Below are positions 8,060 through 16,974 of a DNA stretch of 64,000 bases, one piece after another (positions within the stretch are counted from its first letter, which is position 1; each line of letters starts with the position of its first letter). The notes beneath the pieces were generated by a model. It was not told the DNA's origin and searched no databases. It saw nothing but the letters and a program-made list of their open reading frames with translations. The stretch is from RI-106 sp964496875 (GTDB lineage: Bacteria; Cyanobacteriota; Vampirovibrionia; Obscuribacterales; Obscuribacteraceae). A program made the translations under genes and the position numbers. The stretch lies in NCBI GenBank assembly GCA_964496875.1, contig CAZCBH010000016.1, positions 1 to 64,000 on the forward strand, given 5' to 3'.

Positions 8060-8959
8060 ATGACAGCGGATTCGGGTGTTTCACCGGCTTTTTTGGGAAT
8101 GGGTATCATGGGTGCTTCCATGGCTGCAAATCTTTGCAGGGCAGGCTTTTTGGTCAATGTCTGGAATCGCAGCCCGGGAAAACCGGGGCTCAAGAAGGCT
8201 CTGGCGGCTGGATGCCGGGGGGCTGAATCGATAGAGGACTGTGTGGCTGGAGCCTCTGTCATTTTTTCCTGCCTGGGCGATGTCGAGGATGTTAAAGCTG
8301 TTCTGGCAGAAACCGGCGGTGTGGTTGATTTCGCTCCGGAAGGTGCCCTGGTTGTGGACTTTTCCACCATCGGGCCCCGGGCTGCCCGGGAAATTTCGGA
8401 AGCTCTGGCGAAAGCCCCTACCAGATTGCGTTTCCTCGATGCGCCTGTTACCGGAGGCGATATCGGTGCTGCCAACGGCACCCTGACCATAATGGTGGGC
8501 GGTGAGAGAGCCGATTTCGACGAGGCTCTGCCCTATCTATCCAAAATGGGCAAAGTCATAGAGTATTGCGGACCGGCAGGTTCCGGTCAGGCTTTGAAGC
8601 TTGCCAATCAGGTTCTCTGCGCCGTCAATATGCTGGCGGTTTCAGAAGCCCTGTCTCTAGCCGAGCGCTTTGAAATAGAGCCTTCTCTGGTGGTCGATGT
8701 CCTCAAAGAAGGCGCCGGCGGCTCCTGGGCCCTTGCCAATCTGGGGGCGAGAATAATAAAAGACGATCTGGCCCCGGGTTTTATGCTCAAGCACATGATC
8801 AAAGACCTGCGGCTTATTCACGATAATGCCGAGGGCGCCGCTCTCAATTTGCCTGCCATGGAGATGGCAGAATCGATGTTCAAAAAGCTTGTGGAAGCCG
8901 ATGGCAAGGCGGCAGAGGCCTTCGGAACCCAGGCGATGATTGAGGTCTATCGCAGATAA
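8060..8959 (+). CDS. NAD(P)-dependent 3-hydroxyisobutyrate dehydrogenase-family reductase
   Basis: This 299-residue beta-hydroxyacid dehydrogenase has a Rossmann motif FLGMGIMG at residues 11-18, the substrate-binding loop FLDAPVTGGDIGA near residue 124, and catalytic lysine K180 in GQALKLANQ. The family oxidises 3-hydroxyisobutyrate or reduces tartronate, glyoxylate or succinate semialdehydes, and motif order does not fix the substrate. A strong Shine-Dalgarno GGGGAGGG at 8042-8049 lies 10 bp before the ATG. It appears monocistronic: an upstream divergent gap and a downstream hairpin (8971-8993) bracket it. A link to valine/propionate catabolism, and so to the mutase at the window start, is possible but speculative. 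Confidence 0.85.
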   Translation: MTADSGVSPAFLGMGIMGASMAANLCRAGFLVNVWNRSPGKPGLKKALAAGCRGAESIEDCVAGASVIFSCLGDVEDVKAVLAETGGVVDFAPEGALVVDFSTIGPRAAREISEALAKAPTRLRFLDAPVTGGDIGAANGTLTIMVGGERADFDEALPYLSKMGKVIEYCGPAGSGQALKLANQVLCAVNMLAVSEALSLAERFEIEPSLVVDVLKEGAGGSWALANLGARIIKDDLAPGFMLKHMIKDLRLIHDNAEGAALNLPAMEMAESMFKKLVEADGKAAEAFGTQAMIEVYRR

Positions 8960-8970
8960 GATATTTAAAC

Positions 8971-8993
8971 AAAAGCCTAACATGCTGGCTTTT
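8971..8993 (+). terminator. Intrinsic terminator-like hairpin
   Basis: AAAAGCC (8971-8977) pairs perfectly with GGCTTTT (8987-8993) around a 9-nt loop, 11 bp after the reductase stop. The 3' arm supplies a four-T run, short for a strong terminator, and the A-rich 5' arm could allow it to work from either strand. Confidence 0.5.
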
Positions 8994-9013
8994 CGCCCGG
9001 ATAAATTGGAGAA

Positions 9014-9040
9014 TTGAGCAGTCGAAATGCCGGGGATAAT
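9014..9040 (+). promoter_or_regulatory. Possible promoter of the PstS-like gene
   Basis: TTGAGC (9014-9019) and GATAAT (9035-9040) are spaced 15 bp apart, 14 bp before the ATG at 9055. The -10 is a good match and the spacer is short. No PhoB-type repeats were seen, so phosphate control is not supported by sequence. GGGGGA just before the ATG serves as ribosome-binding site. Confidence 0.3.
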
Positions 9041-9054
9041 GCGGGGGATTGAGC

Positions 9055-9969
9055 ATGAAACGATGCAATTACAGTCTTCATGCCGGAAGAGCGCTTACCT
9101 TCTTTCTGGGCTTGTCCGTAATCGTAGCCTTGATGGCGGTGCTTGCAGCTTGCAATCTGGGAAGCAATAAGGACCCCAGGGCTGAAACCCCTATGGTGTC
9201 GGTGGAAGGCTCGGACACCATGGAGACTATGCTGGAAGCCTGGCGCAAAGCCTTTATGAAAGAGAATCCAGATGTGCCAGTCTCCGTTACCTGTGCCGAT
9301 TCTGGCAAGGGAATAAGAGCTCTCATCGACCGAACCACCGATGTGGCAGCGGCTTCTCGGGATATTACCATCACTGAGCGTGCCCTCATGCACAACGAAG
9401 GCATGAAATTGAGCCGTTCTATGGTAGCGCTCGATTCCATCGCGGTGATCGTCAATCCCAAGAATCAGGTGAATGAGATAACCATCCCCGACCTGCTCAA
9501 GGTCTATTCAGGGGAGATAACCGACTGGGGCGACCTGGGCGGAGCCGCCGGAGAGAAAATAGTAGTGCTCAATAGAGAAGAGCAGTCCGGCACTTATCGG
9601 TACTTCACCGAGCATGTCATGAAAAGAATCGATGAAAAAGTCGTTCCTTACAGCCGGGAAAATAAGGTGATGACCTCGAACGAAGCTATGCTTGCCGGTG
9701 TCGATGCTAACGAGAATTCTATCGGTTATTGCGGGCTCGGCATTGCACTCAAGTCGAAAGCCAAAGCCCTCGACATCAAGCTGCTCTCGACCTCTACCGC
9801 CGTCAAACCGACTCTCGACAGCATCTCTTCCAACTATCCGCTCAGTCGGCCGCTCTATCTTTTTTATGATGTTGATCCTAAGCCTACTGTGAAGCAGTTT
9901 GTCGACTTTTGCATGAGCAAAGAAGGACAGAAAATCGTTCGTGAAAACGGCTATCTTGGTGTCAAATAG
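9055..9969 (+). CDS. pstS: PstS-like phosphate-binding lipoprotein
   Basis: The 304-residue protein begins with a lipoprotein signal ending in VLAAC, placing the lipidated cysteine at C33. The mature part has the PBP-like features of PstS: VEGSDTM near the mature N-terminus (matching the GSxT phosphate loop), ADSGKGIRALI, the segment IVNPKNQVNEITIPDLLKVY, then NREEQSGTYRYF near residue 180. It would capture phosphate (or a related oxyanion) outside the inner membrane for an ABC importer. PstC, PstA and PstB are not adjacent, so it is an orphan binding protein here. I chose the ATG at 9055 over a TTG two codons upstream because GGGGGA precedes it at good spacing. Confidence 0.8.
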   Translation: MKRCNYSLHAGRALTFFLGLSVIVALMAVLAACNLGSNKDPRAETPMVSVEGSDTMETMLEAWRKAFMKENPDVPVSVTCADSGKGIRALIDRTTDVAAASRDITITERALMHNEGMKLSRSMVALDSIAVIVNPKNQVNEITIPDLLKVYSGEITDWGDLGGAAGEKIVVLNREEQSGTYRYFTEHVMKRIDEKVVPYSRENKVMTSNEAMLAGVDANENSIGYCGLGIALKSKAKALDIKLLSTSTAVKPTLDSISSNYPLSRPLYLFYDVDPKPTVKQFVDFCMSKEGQKIVRENGYLGVK

Positions 9970-10022
9970 TCTGTTATTTTTTTCTTTTGATAAGTTGGAA
10001 TCCCCGCAGGTGCCTTTAGCCA

Positions 10023-13000
10023 ATGTCCGATTTTTTGAGAGCGCTCGAAGAGAAAGTCCTCATATTCGATGGGGCCATGGGGACTTCTATCCACAAGCTC
10101 GATCTGACCTTAGATGACTATCTCGGTTATGAGAACTGCCCGGAAATTCTTGTTGAATCGAGACCCGATGCCATCGCCTCTATTCATGAGTCTTTCTATA
10201 AAGTCGGTTGCGATGCCGTTGAGACGGATACTTTTGGTGGATCGCCGGTGGTGCTTGCCGAGTTCGATCTGGCGGAACGAGCTTATGAACTAAACAAAAA
10301 AGCTGCCGCGCTGGCGGTCACAGTAGCCAGGGATTATTCACAATCCGGTCAACGCCGCTTTGTCTCCGGCTCAATCGGACCGACCACCAAGCTGCCTTCG
10401 CTTGGTCATATTACCTTCAAAGCCATGAAGGATGCCTATTATGAACAGGTCAGAGGTCTGGTCGATGGTGGTGTCGACGTTTTGCAGTTCGAGACCGGCC
10501 AGGATCTGATGCAAGCCAAGGCTGCTGTCATCGCCATAGAAGAATATTTGCGCAAGGTCGGGAAAAAAGTACCGATAATAGTCCAGGTCACTATCGAGGC
10601 ACCACCGCTTTCGACTATGTTGGTAGGTTCGGATATCTCCTGCGCCCTCACCACTCTCATGTCGTTTCCCGTCGATGTCATCGGTATCAACTGTGCCACC
10701 GGGCCCGATGAGATGGTGGATCATATTCGATATCTCTGCGCCAGCACCCCCCGCTATGTTTCCGTCCTGCCCAACGCGGGTCTGCCCGAAAATGTCGATG
10801 GCGAGACCGTCTACAAGCTGACCCCCGATGAACTAGCCGATCATCTTAAGCACTTTGCCGTGGAAGAAGGGGTGAACATAGTCGGCGGTTGCTGCGGCAC
10901 CACCCCGGAACATCTGGAGCGTGTCGTTCAAGTGTTGGGTAATGTCGCTCCTAAGAAGCGTAATGGAATCTATCTACCTTCGGTAGCCAGCATCTATTCA
11001 AGTGTGCCTCTCGAGATAGACAACCCTCCTTTGATTGTCGGAGAGCGCACCAATACCAATGGCAGTCGTAAGTTCAAGAAGCTGCTCGAAAAAGAAGACA
11101 TGGACGGCATGGTCTCTATGGCAAGAGGACAGGAGAAGGAAGGTGCCCATGTCCTCGATGTTTGTACCGCCTATGTAGGCAGGGACGAAGAGGCGGATAT
11201 GATCCGCTTTATTCGGCGGCTCAATACCGAACTGTCCATTCCTATAATGATCGACACCACCGAGTATCCTGTCCTCGATAGCGCCTTGCAATGTATCGCC
11301 GGCAAGCCCATCGTCAACTCTATCAACCTCGAAGACGGTGTCGACTCTATGAAAGAGAAGCTGGCGCTGATCACTAAATATGGTGCCGCCGCCGTCGCCC
11401 TCACCATTGATGAAGAAGGCATGGCTAAGACTCTGGATAGAAAAGTCGAGGTCGCCGGAAGAATCTACGACTATTGTGTAGAGGCCGGTCTACCGCCCAG
11501 CGACATCATTTTCGACGCGCTCACTTTTACGCTTTCTACCGGTAATGACGACGATAGGCGTCTTGGCCTGGAAACCTTGGAAGCGATAAAAGAGATAAAA
11601 CGCAGCCTGCCAGGAGTCAAGACCATTCTTGGTGTGAGCAATATCTCGTTCGGTTTCGACCAGGGCATTCGCCAGATTCTCAACTCTGTTTTTCTGCACT
11701 ATGCGGTCGAATACGGTCTCGATATGGCCATTGTGAACGCCCAGAAAATAATGCCGCTCTTTAAAATAGACGAAGAAGAAAGAGAGTTTCACCGCAGACT
11801 TATTTTTGATGAGCGTTCCAAAGACTATGATCCGCTCTTCGCTTTATTAGACCATTACAAGAAGAAACAGGCATCCGGTGAAACCGAGAAACAGGCGAAA
11901 CGCCCGGAAAAGATAGAGGAAGTTCTCGAGAATCGTATCATCGACGGTGATCGGGTGGAGCTGGAGAAAGATCTCGATATCGCACTCAAGTCCTACAAAC
12001 CGCTCGATATAATCAACAAGAATTTGCTGAACGGTATGAAAGTGGTAGGCGATCTCTTTGGCGCAGGTAAGATGCAGCTGCCATTCGTTCTGCAGTCAGC
12101 AGAGACCATGAAGGCGGCCGTGGCTTATTTAGAGCGCTTTATGGAAAAGGTCGAAGGCCAGGAACGCGGCATTATGGTACTGGCTACGGTGAAAGGCGAT
12201 GTCCATGATATTGGCAAAAACCTGGTCGATATCATATTAAGCAACAACGGCTACAAAGTCGTCAATCTGGGCATAAAGCAGCCGATAGAAAACATCATCG
12301 CCGCGGTTCATGAGAATAATGCCGATTGCATCGGCATGAGCGGCTTGTTGGTAAAATCGACGGTGATCATGAAGGATAACCTTACGGTTTTGAACGAACG
12401 GGGCATAGATCTTCCGGTCATACTCGGCGGCGCCGCCCTGACCAGAAACTATGTGGAGAACGACTGTCGCAAAACTTACAAAGGTAAGCTCTTTTATGGT
12501 CAGGATGCCTTCGATGATCTGAAAATTATGGAGATGCTGGCACGAGTCAAAGAGGAAGGCAGGTCTTTGAAAGACTATAGCGAAGCAGAGCTTCTGGGCG
12601 GTGTCGAAGCGGTCCCCTCTCAGTGCGAAGCGGAGCCGGAAGTTGATTCTGATGGTGATATCGAATCTCCAGCTGAGGGCGAAAATATTGCAGAGAAGGC
12701 AATCGCTGCTCTTCCGAATAACCAGGTTCTGATTCGTTCCGATGTCGCCCGCGATGTCGCTGTGCCCGAGCCGCCCTTCTGGGGTACAAAAATTGTCGAC
12801 GAGATAGACCCTTTCGACGTCTTTCCCTATATCAATCTCAATGTCTTGATTCGCGGTCAATGGAGAGTGCGTCAGGGCGATACGCCGCAGCATGAATACG
12901 ACCGACTTTTAGAAGAGAAGATCTATCCGGTTTTGCAACGATTAAAAGAAGAGTCGCGTAAGGAAAGGCTTCTTAGACCGAGAGCTGTCTATGGTTACTT

Positions 13001-13583
13001 TCCATGTCAGTCTGAGTTCGATGATCTGATCATCTACGAAGAAGATCAAAAGACCGAGCGCTTGAGATTTACCTTCCCCCGGCAGAGCCATGGCAGAAAT
13101 CTCTGTATATCGGACTTCTTCGCCGCTAAAGAAGAAGGGCGAATGGACGTGCTCGCTCTGCAACTTGCCACCGTAGGTGAACGTGCCACGGAGTATTCTG
13201 AGGAGCTGTTTAACTCGGACAAGTATTCGGACTATCTCTACTTTCACGGGCTGGCTGTGGAATCCGCCGAAGCCACCGCCGAGTATATTCATAAGCGAAT
13301 AAGAACAGAACTCGGTTTCGCCTCTTCTGATGCCGGCGATATCAACAAGCTCTTTCAGCAAGGTTATCGTGGTACCAGATATAGTTTCGGCTATCCGGCC
13401 TGTCCTAATTTAGAAGATCAGGCTAAGCTCTTTGATTTGCTGGAGCCGGCAAGAATCGGAGTAGATCTTACCGAAGAGTATCAACTGGTGCCGGAGCAAA
13501 GCACTTCGGCGGTGGTTGTCCACCATCCGGAAGCCAAATATTTTAACGTCCTCAAGCCCAAGAGCAAAGAGACCGCTTCTTGA
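10023..13583 (+). CDS. metH: Cobalamin-dependent methionine synthase
   Basis: This 1186-residue MetH transfers a methyl group from 5-methyl-tetrahydrofolate through cobalamin to homocysteine. All modules are present in order: homocysteine-binding barrel (about 1-320, zinc cysteines C290-C291 in GGCCGT plus an upstream Cys in INCATG), pterin-binding domain (about 340-610, starting GERTNTNGSRKFKKLL), cap and B12-binding domains (about 640-860, lower cobalt ligand H728 in DVHDIG), an acidic linker near 865-910, and the activation domain (about 920-1180) with the SAM-binding region around QQGYRGTRYSFGYPACP. Having its own activation domain, it can be reductively remethylated. It follows pstS by 53 bp and is followed after 20 bp by the zinc-peptidase gene. 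No SAM or cobalamin riboswitch was recognised upstream. Confidence 0.97.
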   Translation: MSDFLRALEEKVLIFDGAMGTSIHKLDLTLDDYLGYENCPEILVESRPDAIASIHESFYKVGCDAVETDTFGGSPVVLAEFDLAERAYELNKKAAALAVTVARDYSQSGQRRFVSGSIGPTTKLPSLGHITFKAMKDAYYEQVRGLVDGGVDVLQFETGQDLMQAKAAVIAIEEYLRKVGKKVPIIVQVTIEAPPLSTMLVGSDISCALTTLMSFPVDVIGINCATGPDEMVDHIRYLCASTPRYVSVLPNAGLPENVDGETVYKLTPDELADHLKHFAVEEGVNIVGGCCGTTPEHLERVVQVLGNVAPKKRNGIYLPSVASIYSSVPLEIDNPPLIVGERTNTNGSRKFKKLLEKEDMDGMVSMARGQEKEGAHVLDVCTAYVGRDEEADMIRFIRRLNTELSIPIMIDTTEYPVLDSALQCIAGKPIVNSINLEDGVDSMKEKLALITKYGAAAVALTIDEEGMAKTLDRKVEVAGRIYDYCVEAGLPPSDIIFDALTFTLSTGNDDDRRLGLETLEAIKEIKRSLPGVKTILGVSNISFGFDQGIRQILNSVFLHYAVEYGLDMAIVNAQKIMPLFKIDEEEREFHRRLIFDERSKDYDPLFALLDHYKKKQASGETEKQAKRPEKIEEVLENRIIDGDRVELEKDLDIALKSYKPLDIINKNLLNGMKVVGDLFGAGKMQLPFVLQSAETMKAAVAYLERFMEKVEGQERGIMVLATVKGDVHDIGKNLVDIILSNNGYKVVNLGIKQPIENIIAAVHENNADCIGMSGLLVKSTVIMKDNLTVLNERGIDLPVILGGAALTRNYVENDCRKTYKGKLFYGQDAFDDLKIMEMLARVKEEGRSLKDYSEAELLGGVEAVPSQCEAEPEVDSDGDIESPAEGENIAEKAIAALPNNQVLIRSDVARDVAVPEPPFWGTKIVDEIDPFDVFPYINLNVLIRGQWRVRQGDTPQHEYDRLLEEKIYPVLQRLKEESRKERLLRPRAVYGYFPCQSEFDDLIIYEEDQKTERLRFTFPRQSHGRNLCISDFFAAKEEGRMDVLALQLATVGERATEYSEELFNSDKYSDYLYFHGLAVESAEATAEYIHKRIRTELGFASSDAGDINKLFQQGYRGTRYSFGYPACPNLEDQAKLFDLLEPARIGVDLTEEYQLVPEQSTSAVVVHHPEAKYFNVLKPKSKETAS

Positions 13584-13603
13584 GAAGATGATAGAATTCA
13601 ACC

Positions 13604-14770
13604 ATGTCGAAATCGCGATTCTCTCTATTAGGAACTAGCTCTTTTTCGTGGTCCCGGGTTGTAGCCGCTGCCTGTCTGGTAGCTTCACTGGTTTCACTGG
13701 TAGAACTGCCTGCCCTTGCGCAGAGTCAGCAGGGTGCCCAGGTTTTTCAGGCGATGGGCAACTCATATTACAAGAAGAAGCAGTACATACCTGCCGCCGC
13801 CCAGTATATGGAAGCCTGGAGGGTTGAGCCCCAGAATGCCACCGCCGCCTACTATGCCGCTTATTGTCTCTATATGGGAGGCAGGAAGGATGACGCCATC
13901 AAGACTTTCTGGCTGGTGGTCGATAAATTTCCGAACCAGAAAGAAGGTCAGAATGCCAGGGCTTTTCTTCAACGTATAGATCCAACTTTCAGTCGTCATG
14001 GCGGGGATGCCAGAAAGGCGCTTTCCTCTTCGGTTGCGGCCGCTTATAGCGGCAGTAGTGGCACCGGTGCTACTGATACTAGAAGGACTGGAGACCGGGG
14101 CAGAAAGAGTCTCTCGAACGAGCAGCTGGTGAAGGAGATGTTGGAGATTCACAAACCCCGGGGCAAAATTCCTGCGGTGAGCGACAGTTTTGTCAAAGGG
14201 GTCGAGGGTATCATGGTCGCTTTGCCCAGGTATGTGCTTTTGATGATGCATGACAGAAAGGCACGCATTCACCTGGTGCCGGCTCTCGTTGAGACTGACT
14301 ACCGGATGCAGAATGTTCGACCGAGAGGTTATTCGGAAGGTGCTAGCTGGCAGAACAGCAACGCCATGTGCTCTGGTCGCAATTTATATATAGCGCAATA
14401 TAAGCTCGATTCCCGCAGCGGCAACTATATTACCGCTGATACCGAGATTGGTTCCATACGGCATGAGACCGGACATTGTATTGATCACTGTCTTGGATAT
14501 ATAAGCCAGCAAGATAAGTTCCGCCATCCTTATAGACTGGCTGCAGCCAGGGTACCGGAGGCGGATAGAGCGAGACTCGATTATTTCTTGCAGGTGGCAA
14601 GCGGAGGTCCCTCAGAGACTTTCGCAGAGTTGTGTTGTGCCCGATTCGGTGGAGAGACCGATGAATGGCGGATTAAGACCTGTGCCATGGTGAAAAACTA
14701 TTTCAAAGAGCCCGATGCCATTATCGGGAGCTATCTCAAACAGATAGAAGAAAAATACAAAGATGATTGA
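13604..14770 (+). CDS. Exported TPR protein with an M34-like (anthrax lethal factor type) zinc peptidase domain
   Basis: The N-terminus of this 388-residue protein contains a signal peptide ending near ALAQ (about residue 40). Residues about 44-130 form TPR-like helical repeats (ALPEN-type spacing: AYYAAYCLYMGGRKDDAI). A Ser/Gly/Thr-rich linker follows, then a C-terminal domain with the zincin motif HETGH at residues 287-291 and SETFAEL at 337-343, whose E338 (or E342) would be the third zinc ligand. HExGH followed about 50 residues later by a [ST]xxFAE motif is the pattern of lethal-factor-like and Pro-Pro endopeptidase families. It would act outside the inner membrane. It starts 20 bp after metH but has no obvious metabolic link to it. 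The substrate is unknown, and the peptidase call rests on motifs rather than overall identity. Confidence 0.7.
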   Translation: MSKSRFSLLGTSSFSWSRVVAAACLVASLVSLVELPALAQSQQGAQVFQAMGNSYYKKKQYIPAAAQYMEAWRVEPQNATAAYYAAYCLYMGGRKDDAIKTFWLVVDKFPNQKEGQNARAFLQRIDPTFSRHGGDARKALSSSVAAAYSGSSGTGATDTRRTGDRGRKSLSNEQLVKEMLEIHKPRGKIPAVSDSFVKGVEGIMVALPRYVLLMMHDRKARIHLVPALVETDYRMQNVRPRGYSEGASWQNSNAMCSGRNLYIAQYKLDSRSGNYITADTEIGSIRHETGHCIDHCLGYISQQDKFRHPYRLAAARVPEADRARLDYFLQVASGGPSETFAELCCARFGGETDEWRIKTCAMVKNYFKEPDAIIGSYLKQIEEKYKDD

Positions 14771-14785
14771 AAGATGACGGAAATT

Positions 14786-14814
14786 AGAAAACGGCTATAG
14801 CCGCCCCGTTTTCT
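14786..14814 (+). terminator. Hairpin after the zinc-peptidase gene, probable terminator
   Basis: AGAAAACGG (14786-14794) pairs perfectly with CCGTTTTCT (14806-14814) around an 11-nt loop, 15 bp past the stop codon. The 3' arm holds four Ts but no longer U-tract follows, so the terminator is of moderate quality. A second structured stretch begins immediately downstream. Confidence 0.5.
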
Positions 14815-14821
14815 GACCGCA

Positions 14822-14917
14822 CGGCAGCCCCTCTTCCTGCGCGAGGGCCCCGGGTAGCACTCGCGCATAGGATGTACTGGATGTACAGGGTAGATGCGTG
14901 CTGCCGGTTAAAGGCAG
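14822..14917 (+). ncRNA. Structured intergenic element, possible leader or small RNA
   Basis: About 96 bases hold three mutually arranged inverted repeats. TGCGCGAG (14838-14845) pairs perfectly with CTCGCGCA (14860-14867). An outer pair CGGCAGC (14822-14828) with GCTGCCG (14900-14906) encloses it. A competing hairpin CTGCC (14901-14905) with GGCAG (14913-14917) shares bases with the outer stem, so the two cannot form together. GGATGTACT-like units repeat at 14870-14888. I recognise no known riboswitch or RNA family. The remaining sequence to the macroglobulin start at 15133 is A+T-rich, and I see no certain promoter in it. It could be an attenuator-like leader, a 3' UTR or a small RNA. Confidence 0.35.
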
Positions 14918-15132
14918 ATGCTTGATCTCTTGTTTATCTATTTATCTAAGTAAAAATCCTATATCAACATTATGCATTCATATGTATGTGTTTCAAGCAA
15001 TAACCAGATTAAAACTTAGACGAGTTGTTGATTTTAATGCTTATTTAGGCAAGGACTAAGTCCATCATCCTGCGGAGATTGTGTTATCATCCCCCTTTCA
15101 CAAGATTCCTGATGTGCCGGGGTATGCTTCCG

Positions 15133-16935
15133 ATGAAGACTGGTTGGATTTGTCTGGTCCTTTCTCTCTCTCTTTTGGTCTGGTTTGGCAATGCCATTGA
15201 GCTCGCTGCCAGCGAAACCGCAGAGGCAAATTCGCTTATTCCCGTTATCAAAGCGCTTGGCGGAGCGGATAGATATCTGACATCCATATCCACGGATAAG
15301 CCAATTTATAGAGCCGGAGAGTATTTTCATGCCAGGGGTGTGATGCTGACTTCCACCGAGCATAAGCCTATGCCCGATAGGGACGGGCACAATAGCAATT
15401 TGATTTATGCTAACGTGAATCTCGAAAATGCCAAGGGACAGATTCTGGTCAGTCGCTCTATCCCCATAAAGGACAGTGTCTGGGGTGTCTCCCTGAACCT
15501 TCCGGTGGATCAGGAATCCGGACAGTACAGGATTTATGTAAGCTATCCGAATCAGGGCTATGCTCCTGCTGAAAGACGATTCGAAGTTCGCTCTTACCGG
15601 GCTCCGCGGTTGAACTCACAGATTGTTTTTCTGCGCGACGGCTATGGACCTGGCGATGAAGTGACCGCGACTCTAAAAGTCAAACGGGCCGAAGGCGGCA
15701 TTCCCACAGGCGCTGAAGTGGAATTCATCCCTCGGGTGGACGGTAAGGCTATTTCTGGAGGGACAACCAGAGTTGATGAAAGCGGCATCTGTACTGCCAG
15801 TTTCAAGCTGCCCAATACTATAAGCGAGGGTTACGGAACTCTGGCATTCAGCATCAAAGATGGTGGCGTGGTAGAAAACGCTTCGAAGAGCATCCCCATA
15901 TTGCTCAATACTGTCAAGCTCGATATCTATCCCGAAGGCGGAGAACTTGTCTCCGGACTTTCTAATAGAGTCTATCTGCAGGCGTATCAAAGCAACGGCA
16001 AGCCGGCCGATCTGGCTGGAGCGTTACACTGGAAGGAGGACAAAGCTACCGGAGTTGTCTGTGATTTTCGCACCGAGCATGAAGGGCGCGGAAGGATAGA
16101 GTTCGTCCCGCGGCAGGGCAGGAACTACTATCTGAGTCTTTCTGAGCCGGCAGGTATAAAGAAAACCTATCCGCTACCTGAATTGAAAGGCAGTGGCGTG
16201 GTGATTCGTTCTATGGAAGAAGTCTACAAAAAAGACGAACCGGTCAAAGTAAAAGTGGCAGCAACAGCCGACAATGGCTCGGTTCTGCTTACTCTGAAAA
16301 AGAGAGAAGAGGTGGTCGCCTACAAAAAGATAAAGCTGAAAGGTGACAAGCTCAAAGAAGTTAGTTTCTTCCCTTCCCATGAGTTTGATGGTGTGCTCAC
16401 AGTCACAGCCTGGAGTGATGATGATAAGCCGCTGGCTGAGCGCCTTGTCTTTCGGGAACCCGCTCAAAAGTTGAATATCAAGGTCGAAGCGGATAAAAAG
16501 AGTTATATACCCGGAGATAAGGTCACCCTGGCAGTCAAAGCCACCGATGAAAGTGGTAAGCCGGCTGCCACCGTTGTCGGTTTGAACGTCACCGACGACA
16601 GTATTCTTGAACTTTTGGACAATCGAGAAAAGGCGCCACGATTACCGGTTATGGTTTATCTTGAACCGGAGGTTGCCGACCTTGCCGATGCGGCCGTTTA
16701 TCTTGATTCTGAGAATCCGAAAGCTGAGCTTGCGACTGACCTATTGCTCGGCACACAGGGCTGGCGGCGTTTCGCCCTGATCGATGTGGAAAAGTTTCTC
16801 AAAGAGCATGGCGACAAAGCAAGAAGGGCTCTGGCATATAGAGGAAATGATTTATCTAACTTGAACCAGGTAGATAGATATACTTTCTATCCAGATAGAT
16901 TCTCGCGACTGAAATTACCGAAGGGCGGCCTGTAG
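15133..16935 (+). CDS. Alpha-2-macroglobulin-family protein, N-terminal part (ends at an in-frame TAG)
   Basis: The 600 residues begin with a signal peptide (MKTGWICLVLSLSLLVWFGNA); the ATG at 15133 was preferred to upstream GTG 15079 because GGGG precedes it and the signal peptide then starts cleanly. Macroglobulin-type beta domains follow: DKPIYRAGEYFHARGVM near residue 55 is the classic MG1/MG2 opening, and LDIYPEGGELVSGLSNRVYLQA near residue 275 and SYIPGDKVTLAVKATDESGKPA near residue 458 are typical MG segments. The frame ends in TAG at 16933-16935, but the same frame stays open immediately afterwards and continues as the rest of the family, including the thioester domain. The whole would be 1392 codons. 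Bacterial A2Ms trap proteases in the periplasm. Alone, this half would be exported but lack the trap. Confidence 0.8.
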   Translation: MKTGWICLVLSLSLLVWFGNAIELAASETAEANSLIPVIKALGGADRYLTSISTDKPIYRAGEYFHARGVMLTSTEHKPMPDRDGHNSNLIYANVNLENAKGQILVSRSIPIKDSVWGVSLNLPVDQESGQYRIYVSYPNQGYAPAERRFEVRSYRAPRLNSQIVFLRDGYGPGDEVTATLKVKRAEGGIPTGAEVEFIPRVDGKAISGGTTRVDESGICTASFKLPNTISEGYGTLAFSIKDGGVVENASKSIPILLNTVKLDIYPEGGELVSGLSNRVYLQAYQSNGKPADLAGALHWKEDKATGVVCDFRTEHEGRGRIEFVPRQGRNYYLSLSEPAGIKKTYPLPELKGSGVVIRSMEEVYKKDEPVKVKVAATADNGSVLLTLKKREEVVAYKKIKLKGDKLKEVSFFPSHEFDGVLTVTAWSDDDKPLAERLVFREPAQKLNIKVEADKKSYIPGDKVTLAVKATDESGKPAATVVGLNVTDDSILELLDNREKAPRLPVMVYLEPEVADLADAAVYLDSENPKAELATDLLLGTQGWRRFALIDVEKFLKEHGDKARRALAYRGNDLSNLNQVDRYTFYPDRFSRLKLPKGGL

Positions 16936-16974
16936 CTTCCTGAAGAGATTGGACGGGTGGAAGGACCTCGGGAT

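Noticed and set aside
14820..14925. Signal-recognition-particle (4.5S) RNA
   Set aside because: A GGCAGATG string resembles 4.5S RNA, but the conserved GGAAG...GCAGCC loop of the helix 8 region is missing on both strands.
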